64,000 bases of DNA from Lotus japonicus. Its lineage: Eukaryota > Streptophyta > Magnoliopsida > Fabales > Fabaceae. Below the pieces are notes generated by a model, which was given only the letters and a program-made list of their open reading frames with translations, did no database searches and was not told the origin of the DNA. The stretch covers positions 107,167,760 to 107,231,759 of the forward strand of contig NC_080041.1 of assembly GCF_012489685.1 (NCBI RefSeq), read 5' to 3'. Positions 1 through 12,400 of the stretch are shown one piece after another. The position numbers and the translations under genes were made by a program. Numbering within the stretch: the stretch's first letter is position 1; each line of letters starts with the position of its first letter.

Positions 1-2399
1 GATCGATCTCACAAGAACTTGGTGATGTATTAATTGATATTAGAGTAAAACAAAATAATTAAAAATGGGGTTTGGTTGAATTGATTGAAAATTAAGCAAA
101 CATAAATTAAAAGAGATTTAAATCAAATAAGAGAAAGTGTTAGTCATCGGATTATAACATTCAAGTGGAACAAACCTTCATTGGTTACAAAAGATTAATT
201 CTTCCTTATCAATTCCCTAATTCGTGAGAACTAATTAACTAAGCGAAAATTAATTCACAGTTTCCTAAACTAAGCGATCAAGAAACAGTTACGAACTAAC
301 ATAAACTAAGCGAACATGCATCAACTCTTATTCATAAAACTCCGGAATTAAGCAAACCCTAGATCAGAAATAGATGTAAGATCAAGTTTTGATCTAGTAG
401 TACAACTCTATGTTTTGATGATTACATGTTAACTATTGTGTATGAACAATTATGGTACTCTAACGTTGTTTTCTGAGTGTTTTTATGACAGGCTCTGACT
501 CTGATCTAATTACACATAATTCAGAAGCACTTTGCTCAAAGAGTAACCTCTGCAACGCTTTCGCACTCACTATGTTCAATCTAAACAGTAGACTAAGCTT
601 CAGAAGATCTGAAGATAGTAAAGCTCTGATATGGATTCAGCTCACTTGAAGCTCTGAAGGATCAGAAGCTCTGAAGGTCCGAAAGCTCTGAAGGTCCAGA
701 AGCTGAGTAGTGAAGATTCTGAAGTCCAAGAGTAAGCTGGCTCTGAAGACCAAGTACTTCTCCTCTGAGTCCAGAAGCAGAAGGAACAAAAGTCAGAGGA
801 TCCAAGTTTCCCTCTGACTCTGATCACCAAGCTTCACAAGTTCCAACATGAAGCGTCGCTCTGATCAGAAGTAAACTAGGATAAAGGTCATGTCGCTATC
901 CAAAGTACAAAATCAATTGTACCATTCCTGACGACCTTACCTAACTTATTCAGCCACAGCAGAACCTGAAAAACCAGATCTTCCCTCCAACGGTAGCATT
1001 CCATGCAAACTTCCAAACCTTATTCCTTGGAGTATATGAAGAGGCTGAAGATGAAAGATGCTTTTTTAGAAGAAACTTTGTTCAAGCTCACGCGATATTC
1101 AAATATTTCTCTTAAGCAATCTTTCTTCATATTGTACTAATTGCGTTTACCATTAGCTTTCTGATAAGCATTTCTTTGTAAACTCAAACTTTCAAACAGT
1201 TGTTTGTTTTTCCTTAAGGAGACCAAGATTGGTCGGATCCTTGAGAAGACTAAGAGAGTGAATCTTAGTGATAGCTAAGTCAGTGTATTGTTAGTCACTT
1301 TGCAGGTTGCAAGTGCAGTTGTAACAAACTCTGATTAGTGGATTGCCTTCATTCTAAGAAAGAAGAAATCACCTTAACGGGTGGATTGGATTAGCTTGAG
1401 GGATTTATCAAGTGAACCAGGATAAAATCATTGTGTGCTTTCCTCAACTCTTATCTTAGCACTTTTATCTTTGGTGTTTGAAGAGATTTGTTAAAATCTC
1501 AAGTGAGAAAGGTTTTAGATTGAAAACGCTATTCAAACCCCCCCCTTTCTATCGTTTTTCATACCTTCAATAGAGATGAAGATAATTAATAAGAACAAAT
1601 TCGCATTAAGAATAGAACCTCAAGTTTGCAAACACAAGAATATTAAAAATCCTAAGACTAACTATGGAGTTTAGTAACTCATAATAGAAAAGAGAGAGAG
1701 AGAGAAAGGAGGAGGAGGAGGAGGTTATGGTGAGATGAGGTGAGGTGGTGTGGTGAAGAGGTGGTGAGGTGGTGTGTCTAACAAAAGCCTAAACCTCACT
1801 TATTTATACTAATAAATAAACTTGTCCTCCAAGTAACAATCCTTGTTATCTAAATCTTTTCTAAATCTTCACAAAATCGGGCCCACATAAAGGAGTAAGC
1901 TGTTGAAAAATCAGGCATTCGCGGGTCCCACAATAAGTCTGAATCTTCAATCGAGGTAAACAAGAGAGTTGTAGCTCTTTAAGTCAGCTTTGCGGGCCTT
2001 CAATCAGATCCTAATTCGGAGTTCTGTAGCCCAAGATATGATCATTTTAGTGCAGACTGTTCCAGACTCGCAGGATTAGCGACAGCAACTTTTCAAGGAA
2101 ATTATGATCATGTTAGAAGCTTTTTCTCGAATTGGGATGAACATCAAAGTTGTAGGGCTTCGAGTTAGCTTTCCAAAGACATATTATTCATCATATTTAG
2201 ATATTTTTAACTCCAGATTCAACCTGTTCTAGCAAAACAGTCACAGAAACTAAAAGTGTAGAATTAAGCTCTTTTCCATGAATAATCCAAATAAACACTA
2301 ATGGTCAAAACATGGCTAAGTCATAACAATTAAGCACAAGAATGTACATAATGAAGCTTAGAAAGACAAACATAAAGTGAATCAATTATACGCTTATCA
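1..2399 (-). mobile_element. LTR of a Ty3/gypsy-type retrotransposon, open at the left edge
   Basis: Read on the minus strand, this block starts with TGATAAGCG exactly where the MULE transposase reading frame at 2400 and above is cut off, as expected for the first bases of an LTR. A TATAAATA-type promoter box lies near 1800-1810 (minus strand), and the last bases before the window edge resemble the gypsy LTR end that precedes a primer-binding site. No coding sequence is visible. A separate solo LTR (375-1569) is inserted in it. The superfamily is inferred from LTR style (Athila/Tat/Calypso-like); the target duplication cannot be tested because the other end lies outside the window. Confidence 0.55.
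375..1569 (+). mobile_element. Solo LTR, Ty1/copia SIRE/Maximus-like
   Basis: The 1,195-bp block begins with TGTAAGATCAAG and ends with CATACCTTCA, so it has the TG...CA ends of an LTR. It is flanked by a perfect 5-bp target duplication, ATAGA at 370-374 and 1570-1574. The C-run followed by CTATCG near its 3' end and the repeated AGCTCTGAAG units at 640-730 fit SIRE/Maximus-type copia LTRs of legumes. No internal region or second LTR is present, so it is a solo LTR left by recombination. It is younger than the gypsy LTR that contains it. Confidence 0.85.
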
Positions 2400-4761
2400 C
2401 TCCATCATGGTGAGAATAGGTTTGTCTCTGGCCAAAATAATTGCTGCATTGAATGACTCCGAGAGATTTTTCATTATGACATCACACCTTGGATAAATGC
2501 TAAATGCATGCCTGCACCAGGAAGATGTTGGTTTCTCCATCAACCATTCATAAGCAAGCATATTCTTCTCCTTAATGAGCTGTATTTTCTCCCTCTATGC
2601 TTCTTCATATGTAGCTTTTGCTGCTGCCATCATTAAGTCCCTTAAAAGAACTCCACCACCAAACTTGGTCTTTAAATTTGCATACAGATGCCTCACACAC
2701 AGCCTGTGATTAGAACCTTGCAGCAACTCTTCTTTGAAGACTTCCATCAAACCCTGCCATGATGACATAACACAAGACAGTCAATTAGATTATCACCATT
2801 AAAGCTATGTTTTAATTGTAAGAGAAAGAACATGAGAATATATACATTTACCTTTTGTTGGTCTGAGATAAAGACCCATCTTCTTGACCTTGTAGGGTCA
2901 ATGTCGCCCATCAACAACTCCATAAACCACCTCCAACTGTCCTTGTTTTCAGATTCAACCACATCAAATGCAAGAGGGAAGTATTCCTCATTTGCATCAC
3001 GAGCCATAGTTGACAAAAGGATCCCTCCGTGTTTAGTTTTCAGATGGCATCCAACCAAGCCAATGAATGGCCTACATCCCCTTAGAAACCCTCTCTTACA
3101 CCCTTCCAAGCACATATAAAATCTACTAAACCTAGGATGCAAGCTATATCTTGGTGTTACAAAGTTCATCTTGCATGTGTTACCTGCATCCCTTCTTCTT
3201 AACTCATTGTTGAATCTCCATAGCAAAGTATATTGCATCTCAGTAGCTCCATCAACCTCCTCAGTTGCCAACTGCTTACCTTTCCAAGCTCTGTATGTAG
3301 TAATTCCAGTCCCAAGATTTACCCTAAAGTCATCAACAATCTCATTTGTGCTAATTTTGTTTACAGTCCTAATTTTGTTCAACAATTTTTTCTTCACCCA
3401 TCTAACACTGGCAGACTTATTATCAAAAACCCTAGCACATGTGTGCTCTCCCTTAAGAGTTTTGATTCTATAAGTCTGTTTGTTTCCAACCTGGCTGCAT
3501 AACATAAAAAATGGACAGTCCTCACTCCTGCATCCCACCCTACATCTCTTACTGTCATTCTTCAGGAATTTAAATTCTCTGTTATTGTTCACAGAATAGT
3601 CAGTGAGGGCATCTTTGAATTGTGTAAGTGATATGAAGTCCATACCCAATCTGAATTTGAAATCCGGGCCCATGTCATCCTTTCTGAATCTTTCAAACCT
3701 TCTCCTAGGAATGTCTTCATGATCACTATCAGTGGGGACACTCTCAAGGTCCTCACTCACATAGCCTCCATCTAAATCTGAAACATTTTTCCCATCACCA
3801 ATATCCACATTACCACCAGTTTGTTGAAGCATTTGGGCAATGTGCTCATTTAGTAGGGTCTCAGCCTCAGCAAATCCTAGGTTTGTAACCTCCCCATTTT
3901 CTAAATCCCTTTCTTCATCACCGTCATAGAGCCTATCAACTTCTACAGAAACATCAGAGTCATCATTTCGGTCTTCCTGGTTACCATCAGCAGCCAATTC
4001 ACCATTCACCCCATCTACTACTTCAGAAACAACAATTTCAGGCACCACACCATCAGGGGTAACAACTTCATGCACCAAAACATCAGGAGTAACAACTTCA
4101 TGCACCACAACATCAGGAGTAACAACTTCAGGCACCACAACAGATTCAGGGAGAATAGTTGGCTCAGGGAGAACAGATTCAGTAGTTTCAGGGAGATCAG
4201 CTTCCAACCAATCATCTTCTTTTTCCAGCATTTCAAATTCATTATCAAATTGGTCATCATCAGATAAAACTACAACTTCAGGAGGGCCTGAGTTTTTGCA
4301 TGTCTCACCATTGCTTGCAACCGATGTGACTTTCTCACCTTCAGTTTTTCTAGTTTAACTTTCTTCATAGCATCTATCTTCTTTTTCTTTACTGTAGTAG
4401 GTAGAGTGGGAGGGTCTTCAAATAAGGACTTTGGTGCATGCATAGGGGGGAGGTCTGAGGATAGATTGTCCACAAATATGTAAACTTCACCCCAATCATT
4501 TCCAGCTGCATACTTAGCCAACTCCACAACATCCATATCTGTTTTGTAATTCCTGAAAACATGTCTGGCAGCATCCTCAACAGTAAACCACAGTAAATCA
4601 AACTCCTTGTAGCCAAGTCCTTTGACAATTTCCATGGTCTTAGAGAACGACCAATTAGCCTCGTCAAGATCATGGAACTTAGGTTTGCCACCACCAAAGT
4701 AATGCCAGTAAGGAGCACTTCCAAACCAACCACCATGTCGCACAATCAAAGTAAACACCAT
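2400..4761 (-). pseudogene. MuDR-type MULE transposase, broken
   Basis: Reading from ATG at 4761 (just after an AG acceptor), an N-terminal PB1-like domain is followed by an acidic linker with PDVVVHEVVT-type repeats, a MuDR DNA-binding region and the start of the MULE transposase domain. The reading frame shifts between about 4290 and 4340. The first catalytic Asp of the GLDGC motif is Val here (codon 3052-3054, GLVGC). A 98-bp intron (2754-2851) interrupts the second catalytic motif ISDQQK/GLM. A TAG stop lies at 2595-2597, and the frame is cut at 2399 by the gypsy LTR, so the SWIM zinc finger and the distal end are missing. Family membership is certain; the gene is dead for at least four independent reasons. 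Confidence 0.9.
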
Positions 4762-5300
4762 CCTGCGAAATACCAAATTTATCAACCACATAAACCAAAA
4801 ATGAAGCATGCTAATATAGAAACCATGAAACCCAAATTTAGCAACCACATAACCTTGCAAATATAGCAACCACGATACCCAAAACCCAAACCGAAACTCA
4901 AACCCAAAACTCAAACCCAAACCCAAACTCAAAACCAAAACCCCAAACATCTATCGAAGAACAAGGACAGAACAAGAACAAAACAAAAAGAGATTGAAGA
5001 GTAGAGGAATAACGAAACTTACTTCGAACAAGCACCAGCAGTAGACGCTTCAACGAGTGGCGACAACGACCGGCGAAGACAACCGGCGAACACGGCCAGC
5101 GACGGAGAAGTCGATGAAGAACGTCAGAGGAAGAAGGAAAATTAGGGTTCTTTTGTGTAAATCTTCAGATTGATTTTGGAATTGGGAATTTGGGTTAAGT
5201 GAGGTGAATTTGGTTAAGTTTAGGGGGGGGGAGAATTAGTTTTGGTTAATCAAGTTAGGGTTTAATTAAGATTATGTTAATTATGTTTAAAAACCTGAGG
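4762..5300 (-). other. 5' leader and upstream part of the broken MULE
   Basis: The sequence just upstream of the ATG at 4761 reads TTTCGCAG, a splice acceptor, so a 5'-UTR intron is likely. Oligonucleotide runs of AAACCCAAA type fill 4870-4950, and a GC-richer stretch at 5035-5130 would be the non-coding first exon. No terminal inverted repeat can be defined because the opposite end of the element has been lost. Confidence 0.45.
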
Positions 5301-5561
5301 TTATTTTTGAATTTTTATTTATTTTTTAATTCCACCTCACTTCATTAAAGTTAGTCAGTATGCCACACATGCACTCACCGGAGCTCCGCCCTCCGGCGAG
5401 GATCTGCCCCAAAAACATTTCAGAAACGAGGACCCAGATCAATAAATTTTCCGAGAAGGAACCTAGTTCAGACAGCGACACAAAGACAATGACCACTATA
5501 ACGCTTAACACTAAATTTTTCATGTCAAATCATGTAAAATGTATTAAAACAAATGTTGGGC

Positions 5562-5637
5562 CCGTGCGTTGCACTACAAATGCTAGTCTGGATATTATAT
5601 AGAAAGCTTAGTCAATACATTTGTGGTGCAATGCACA
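5562..5637. repeat. Pair of inverted Helitron-end-like hairpins
   Basis: A GTGCGTTGCAC hairpin at about 5565 is followed about ten bases later by CTAGT (5583-5587), the layout of a Helitron 3' end. A second, inverted copy of the same 19-bp segment, differing at two bases, lies at 5619-5637. Either two Helitron ends abut, or a short hairpin-bearing repeat was duplicated. No Helitron coding sequence is nearby. Confidence 0.35.
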
Positions 5638-5639
5638 GG

Positions 5640-5959
5640 TGCAGCATTAGTTTAAATACGTTTGACGTGATTTGACAGTTGTCTATGTCAATTCATCCTC
5701 CCTTCACCTTAAAGTGCGCTCTTTTGTCGGTTTGAAGTTGGCATCTACATGTGGATTAATCATTATATATATTTTATTTGGCCTTATTTGGTGGTCTCAT
5801 TCAATGATTCTAAGTACCGCTAAGATTAAGAATCTAGACTTCTCGTGTTTGTCAGTCTTTTATTATGCACTTGCCCTCTTTTGAAAAAATTTAGTCATTT
5901 ATATGGACTCTGGATTTAAGAAGGATGGGCAATTCTTGAAGTCTTTGAAATTTAGTATA

Positions 5960-6004
<45 letters not shown>

Positions 6005-6748
6005 AATGCAAGCCATGTTATCAATTAGCTGGCTGGATTTGTACACATCTCTCAATTTTACTATTACGTTGACCAAAAAGAAAAGAAAAGAAAAAGACCA
6101 ACTTGTAATGCCCAACGTCCAGTTCCAGTATTTATCGATCCCGTGAGGAAAAGCTTGGTTAAGGCAGAAAACAAAATCAACTTTCTGGGTGCAGTGCATG
6201 CCATCTCCACATTTTGTGGCAGCAATTACACTTTGGAGTAAGTTAAAATTCCATTCATCACTTGTACTACTACTGTTTTCGTTTCTACATTCTATATATT
6301 TTCATATCATATAAGTGCTTTCCTTTTATCGATCGATGCTGAATTATGAATTATTGTCTCCCAGCAAAATTTTATATGAATGTTTCACATAATTTTTGAA
6401 AGTCGATTTTAAACTATGTAAGTGCTAAGTAACTCGATCATCCTGCAGGCATATATATAATTATAGATTTTATATCCTTATGACTATATATTGTGATTCT
6501 CTTACTAAAAAATTGTCTATTACATCATGCGGATTTTGCATTAGAATTTCCAGGAAACATGGTGGATAAATTCTATAAGACTTGCTTATTTTAAGTGTCA
6601 AGCATTTTTCTCTGATTTGTTCTGTTTGGTTAAGATATAGGCCTAAGATATAAATCAAATCAAAGAAAATGTTTATGAAGATAAAGAAAATCCTGTCATA
6701 TGTTGATTAATTAAATTGATGATTTTCCATGTATTTTATCAAATTCAG
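5640..6748 (+). other. Upstream region of the NB-TIR gene
   Basis: No gene is supported here. The stretch is AT-rich and contains a (TA)n microsatellite at about 5957-5999. It ends in a good acceptor (AAATTCAG at 6741-6748) directly before the chosen ATG, so at least one upstream exon, non-coding or coding, probably lies in this interval; I could not identify it. Confidence 0.4.
5957..5999. repeat. (TA)n microsatellite
   Basis: About 20 uninterrupted TA units followed by (CA)n. It is likely to be length-polymorphic. Confidence 0.95.
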
Positions 6749-9700
6749 ATGGAGAGCTCTCCCTCGCCTACAATTCAGGCCAAATATGATCTTTTGAATG
6801 CACTACAAGATGATACATGCCATTCAATTGGACTGTTTGGAGAGAGGGGCTCTGGTAAAACAGCTCTAGTGAAAGCCGAGATACCCGAGTATCGGAAGAT
6901 CTTTGATGCAGTTGTATTTGTCACTGTGAAACCATTAGATATCTGGAAGCTTCAACACCAAATTGCTCTCCAGTTCAGAATAAATATGGAGTCCGTTAAA
7001 AAACAAAGTGCAAGAGCATCAGTGATACATTCTGCAATAAAAAGTAAAAATAAAGCTCTTGTCATCTTTGATGATGTTTCCACAGGCACAGCTGACTTCA
7101 ATCTACAAAACATTGGTATTCCTAATCCTAGTATGAAGTGCAAGATTCTTTTGATCACACATGACAAAAACTTCTGCAACATGATGAGATATTACTATTG
7201 GATTCCTATGCATCCCCTGCAGTCCTTCCCTTCCGGAAACTTTGGGTATTATTTCAACACTACAAAAGAGGCTTCTCAGAAACTTTTAGAGGCACTAAAT
7301 GATGATAGCTGCTATGTAATTGGATTGTACGGGAAGAAGGGTTCCGGTAAAACATCATTGGTGAGAGCTGAGATTGACAAGTATAAAATGATTTTTGACA
7401 ATGTTTTGTTTCCCACTGTGTCAAAAAATCAAGATATCTCAAGCATTCAAGAGGGAATTGCTAACAAGTTGGATAATGTTCATTTTGAAAGAGATGACAG
7501 TGATCGTGTAAGATTAATGAAAACAAATTCTGCATTTGATGCTATGGATGGAACTACTCTTGTCATCTTGGATGATTTCCCAACAATTTATAAACCGCAG
7601 GAACTTGGTATTCCTTATGGAGGGAAACAGTGCAAGGTTCTCTTGACCACACGTGATGAAGCAGATTGCATCTCGATGGAATGTGACCGTTCAATTTTTC
7701 TCAAGCCCTTATCTGATGATGAAGCTTGGGTGCTGCTACAAAAGCTCTCAGGTGTTAACTACAGATCCACTCTATTAGACGTGGCCCAGAAAGTTGCTTT
7801 TAAATGCAATGGGCTGCCTGGTCTAATCAAAGAAGTGACATCTTCCTTAAAAAAGAAGTCTGCTCTAGAGTGGGAAGAATCATTAGTCAGTCTAAGCCAC
7901 TCGACCGCTCGTTACCAGATATTTATCAGTTTTCGAGGAATGGATACTCGAGATGATTTTACAAAGCCTCTATATCAAGGATTGTGTCGGGAGGGATTCG
8001 TGACCTTTAAAGATGATGAATCATTGGAGGGTGGGTCTCCAATCGAGAAACTCCTTGATGACATTGAAGAATCGAGGTTTGCAATTATTATTTTATCTAA
8101 GAACTATGCAGAATCTGAATGGTGCCTTAAAGAACTTTCTAAGATTCTTGAATGTAAAGATCAAGAGGGGAAGAATCAATTAGTTTTACCAATCTTCTAC
8201 GAAGTGACACCCACGGAAGTAAGGCATGTAATAAACAGATATGCTGATGCCATGGCCAAACATGAAAAGAATGGAATAGATTCCAAGACAATTCAAGCAT
8301 GGAAGAAGGCTTTGTTTGATGTTTGTACGCTGACGGGATTTGAAAAGCCTTCCGATTGGTACGTACGTAGTATATTTTTTATTTACTTTTAGTTAAGTTC
8401 ATAATTTAGGGTGATTGAATGAATTGTTTTAAAATTTAGTATGTGTTGGGAAACTAAAATAAGGTAATGCATGCATTTAATCTTTTTAGGGTATTGAGCT
8501 TGGGGACATATTAGTTGGGTTGAGTGATCAGGAAGGTACAAGGATCAATTCCTAAAAGATGCAATTCTCTCTGATGTAAAAAAAATCTTTTTAGGGGACT
8601 TTAATACCAAATACTTAATCGGTTTGGGTATTAAATAATTAAAGGGTTGTTTTTTGTTAACATAATTAAGGACTGTTTAAATTACATATGAGTACAATTT
8701 TACCTCACTCTATTGGAAAAATATCATTTTCAATTGTGAAATGTCTTTTTTATTAAGATACAGTAAAATAAAAAGTTTTGTGATATATATACTTCTCTCA
8801 TTCCTAGTTATAAGGCCATTTAAAAACTCTTTAAAAAAAAGGCTTAATCGCACTTTTGGTCTCCCACGAAAGCGATATGTGCCATTGGGATCCCTAAACT
8901 TTAAAAATCCCACTTTGCCTCCCAGACGTTAACCTCTGTTAACAACTTTGGTCCCTCCCCTCTTTTCCATCCAAAAACTAACAGGTTCTAGGACCAAAAG
9001 TGCAATTAAACTAATAAAAGAAATTTTAAAATAAAAATAAAATAAAAACCCAGAAACATTAGTATTGTTCTTCATCTTCATCTTCTTCCTCTTCAATTTC
9101 ATCATCTTCAAACCCAAAACCCAGAAAAATCTATGAAACCCCAAATTAAGTAAAACCCAAAATACCCACACTTTTTCCCCTCTATCACCTTGTCTCTCAT
9201 CATTGAATCACTCTCCATCATCTAACCTTTCGAGATCTGGTCATAGTGTGGGAATGATTACGAAATCAAAAGTGCTTCCAGTGGATGAGGAATCCAAGAA
9301 CCCAAAATAAGAGAATGAAGAAACCCCATGATTCCGGAATGTAAAAAGATTCATACTTTTTCTAAGAAATTGAAGGGAGAAGAGGAAAAGGAGAAGGAGG
9401 TAAAACCCACGTCTTCCTTCATCACTTTCAGACTCGGATTTGCGAGAGGAAAATGAAAGGAGAAGAAGAGGTAAAACCCATGGCTTCAAACAAATCTATC
9501 CTTCCAGATTTGTTTGATTTCATATTCCAAATTGCATCTGTTGTTCTAGATATGCAGCAAAGAAATTACATGTTATGGGTTTTTAATTTGCAAGATTGAA
9601 ATCTGCAGCAAAGAAATTACATGAAATGTTCTGAAAAGATTCAAAGTTTTCCATGGAATGAAGATGATGAAATTGAAGAGGAAGAAGATAAAGAAAGATA

Positions 9701-12400
9701 AAGATCAATAATGTTTTATGAGTTTTAATTTTAATATTTAATTTTTAATTCTTTTTTGGTTTAATTACATTTTTAACCTCAAAACCGTTAGGTTTGGATG
9801 GAAAAGAGGGGAGGGACTAAAATTGTTAACGGAGGTTAACGTTGGGGAGACAAAGTAGGATTTTTGAAGTTTAGGGACCTCAATGACACATATCGCTTTC
9901 GTGGGGGACCAAAAGTGCGATTAAGCCTAAAAAAAACTATTTCAAAACATGTTTAATTTAGTATTCGTGTATGTAAGATCATCTACTAAATATTTAGTAA
10001 TATTTATTTTCCGTGTAAACCTCTCGTATTTATTGAATTTTCATAATTAATTCTAAGATGTTAATTACCACTAATTAACAAAGATATGTTATCTGTAGGA
10101 TTTGAACTCTGGACTTGAGAAATTTTGTTCCATCAAGTTTCATTTAGGTCATTCTACCAGTTTTACCACTAACAATAATTCTTTTCAAAGCTACACAATA
10201 GTACAAATTAAGGCTAACTAGGGAAGAAAATATAAATATTTCTAAGCCCAATACATTAACTAACATCATTAATTTTTTTAATAAAGGTTATTATTTTAAG
10301 AGTGTCTTATAATTACAAATCTATCTATCTATATATATATGTAAAGGTTTTGTTGCACTCCTTTACATTAAATGCATTAAATACATTAGCATAAATTATT
10401 TTTTGAATGTAATTAACATAAAAACTTAAATACCTTGATATTAAAATATATTAAGTAATAACAAATTATCTTTGTAATCAATATATTAAATAAAAAAACT
10501 GAAAAAAAATTCTATTGTCAAAACTCAAAAGTTATTCAACTACTTACATTAATATTCACAAAATTATCTATATTAAATAATAATATTTATAATTTTAAAA
10601 TATTAACTTGAGTTGAGAAATATTGACAAGTAAAATTAATTAATTATAAATAATATTTACTAATGAATAACTTAGGTAAATTAGATATAAAATTAATCAA
10701 TATTTGTTATTAAATAATTATTGACAGTTAAAATTATCATAGAATATTTTTTCTATTTAAATACATATATGATGATAAATAAATTAAATAGATTAAAAAC
10801 TAAGTCAATTAAATTAAGTGATATCTATAAAATATGTTATTTATCTCATGTTAATGATAAAAAATTAATAGAATAATATAATTAAATTTATTTGTCAAAA
10901 TATCTTAATTTTAAAAATTTTGGCTGATAATAGTTATAGTTTTGATTTAAAATATGGTTTTTAATAATATTTAATATGAGTTTATAACCTCCGATGAGCT
11001 TTATCATTGTTCCACTCACCTACAATAGATTAAAAATGCAGTATACAATAAAGTATTTAATAAACTTCCTAAATGCAATTATATTTATGTAGCTACAATA
11101 TTTCTTCATTGATAAAAAATAACAATCATTCTTAGCCAATTTGCACATTATTATCATTATAATCAGATGCACGAATTTAACAATTTTTTTTTCACTAAGC
11201 CCTTATGATTTATTTGTGTTAACCATATGTATCCTCTACTGAGTGAACCATGTTCTACTCGAGTGTAGTGAAAGTTAAAGGTCTATCATAAAGTACAGTC
11301 CTTAAAAACCGAATCTCAGTACTCATTATGCAATAAATAATATAATTTTTATATGTGTCACTAAGAAAATGTTTCGACATTACTTTCACTAGCACACTTC
11401 CCATAAAATTTCAACTGAAAACACTACTTTGATGGCCAAAACATGAAAGCAAGAGATAAATACCACTTTATAAAAGTCTTTTTACTTTTATAGAAGATTT
11501 TACACAAACACATACTAAATTATTCATCTCTAATGATATATTTTCATTATTTTATTTAATATTGAGAGTGCATTACTATTAAAACATATGGTCACCAAAT
11601 GAATTGAAAATAATTTTTACTATTAAAGAAACATAAAATATGTGCTTTAATATACTGAAAAAAAATAGTGTACAGTAGATTTTTTGTTGAACTTCATTAA
11701 TGTAATTACACTATATATGTTTATCATATTCTTAGTTATCTACTGTTTAATTTATTAACTTTTCACATGACATATATTATTTCTACAAATAATAGACACA
11801 TAATAACTTAAAAACAAACCCGTGCCCCGTGCAACGCACGGTTTCTACGTACATTATACAATTACCTAGAGTATTCAATTCTATCTTTCGATTTTTGAAA
11901 AATGCATTGAATCAAGTAAATCCTTTTAACTTGCTCAAAAAAAAGTAAATCTTTTTTTTTACATCGAAAAGATAAATTGCACCCGTCAAGAATCAATCCC
12001 TGGACCTCCCCCTACCCAACTCATATGTCCCCAGCTCCTATCACTTGAGCTATCATACGGAGACAAAAAGTAAATCCTTTTAACAAATACATTATTGCCA
12101 TATCAAATATTTTAATTAATGCAGATTAGTGTTCTGTGTGACCATATATTTTTTTGAAGAATTTTAAATCAAGCTTAACTTTTATAACTGTTAAGAAATA
12201 AATTGGTAGTGTTTTTTTTTTGGGTGCATCGAAAAGAAAAATTGGTAGTAATAGATGAAAATCAAATTGGTGCATAATGAATTGAAAAGTTTTATTTACT
12301 TTTAATTTGCAGGACCAGAGATCAATTCATAGGGAAGATCGTCAATTTTGCTTGTGAGCACAAACATCGCTTGCATATACAAAGCAAGTATATGAATTAG
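6749..12400 (+). CDS. NB-ARC/NB-ARC/TIR protein (domain order reversed), 2 exons
   Basis: Exons 6749-8358 and 12313-12400 join (donor GTACGT, acceptor TTTGCAG, phase 2) to give 565 aa. Two P-loop modules come first: GERGSGKT at about residues 31-38 and GKKGSGKT at about 194-202. Their kinase-2 motifs are VIFDDV and VILDDF (about 268), followed by a CKVLLTTRDE motif (about 295) and a GLP motif (about 352). They resemble the NB-ARC of RPS2/At4g27220-like CNL proteins. A complete TIR domain follows from about residue 387 (ISFRGMDTR, SKNYAESEWCLKEL) and retains the Glu used by NAD-cleaving TIRs. Canonical TIR-NLRs have TIR first. No LRRs are seen. The start follows an AG acceptor, so upstream coding exons cannot be excluded. 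The intron (3,954 bp) carries several transposons. Probable role: immune signalling or NADase activity, inferred from the family. Confidence 0.8.
8493..8590 (+). mobile_element. Decayed tRNA-derived SINE
   Basis: It shares GAGCTTGGGGACATATTAG...GATCAATTCCT...GATGTAAAAAAAA with the better copies at 11952-12063 and 51519-51630. It lies in the intron of the NB-TIR gene. The A and B box regions are degraded and I found no clear target duplication. Confidence 0.5.
8841..9927. mobile_element. Non-autonomous Mutator-type foldback element (family M1)
   Basis: Terminal inverted repeats of roughly 110 bp begin GGCTTAATCGCACTTTTGGTC and are flanked by a perfect 9-bp duplication, TAAAAAAAA (8832-8840 and 9928-9936). 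The 9-bp duplication and long TIRs place it in the Mutator superfamily. The interior codes for nothing evident. It sits in the NB-TIR intron. Relatives lie at 18587-20104 and 30129-31270, with a divergent one at 16931-17835. Confidence 0.85.
10324..11852 (+). mobile_element. Possible non-autonomous Helitron
   Basis: A very AT-rich block begins TCTATATATATATG after an A and ends near a perfect stem CCGTGC-AAC-GCACGG (11827-11841), followed by TTTCTACGT where CTAG/CTRR would be expected. The start and the hairpin fit a plant Helitron; the mutated terminus leaves the call uncertain. It lies in the NB-TIR intron and has no coding potential. Confidence 0.4.
11952..12063 (-). mobile_element. tRNA-derived SINE
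   Basis: On the minus strand it carries an A-box-like segment (TAGCTCAAGTGATAGGAGC) and a B-box-like segment (GGTCCAGGGATTGATTC), ending in a T/A-rich tail. It is flanked by a 12-bp duplication, AAAAAGTAAATC (11940-11951 and 12065-12076). It is inserted in the intron of the NB-TIR gene about 250 bp before the last exon. Confidence 0.8.

Noticed and set aside
5891..6199. 102-aa minus-strand ORF with a Tyr/Ile run
   Set aside because: It spans the (TA)n microsatellite and has no protein-like features.
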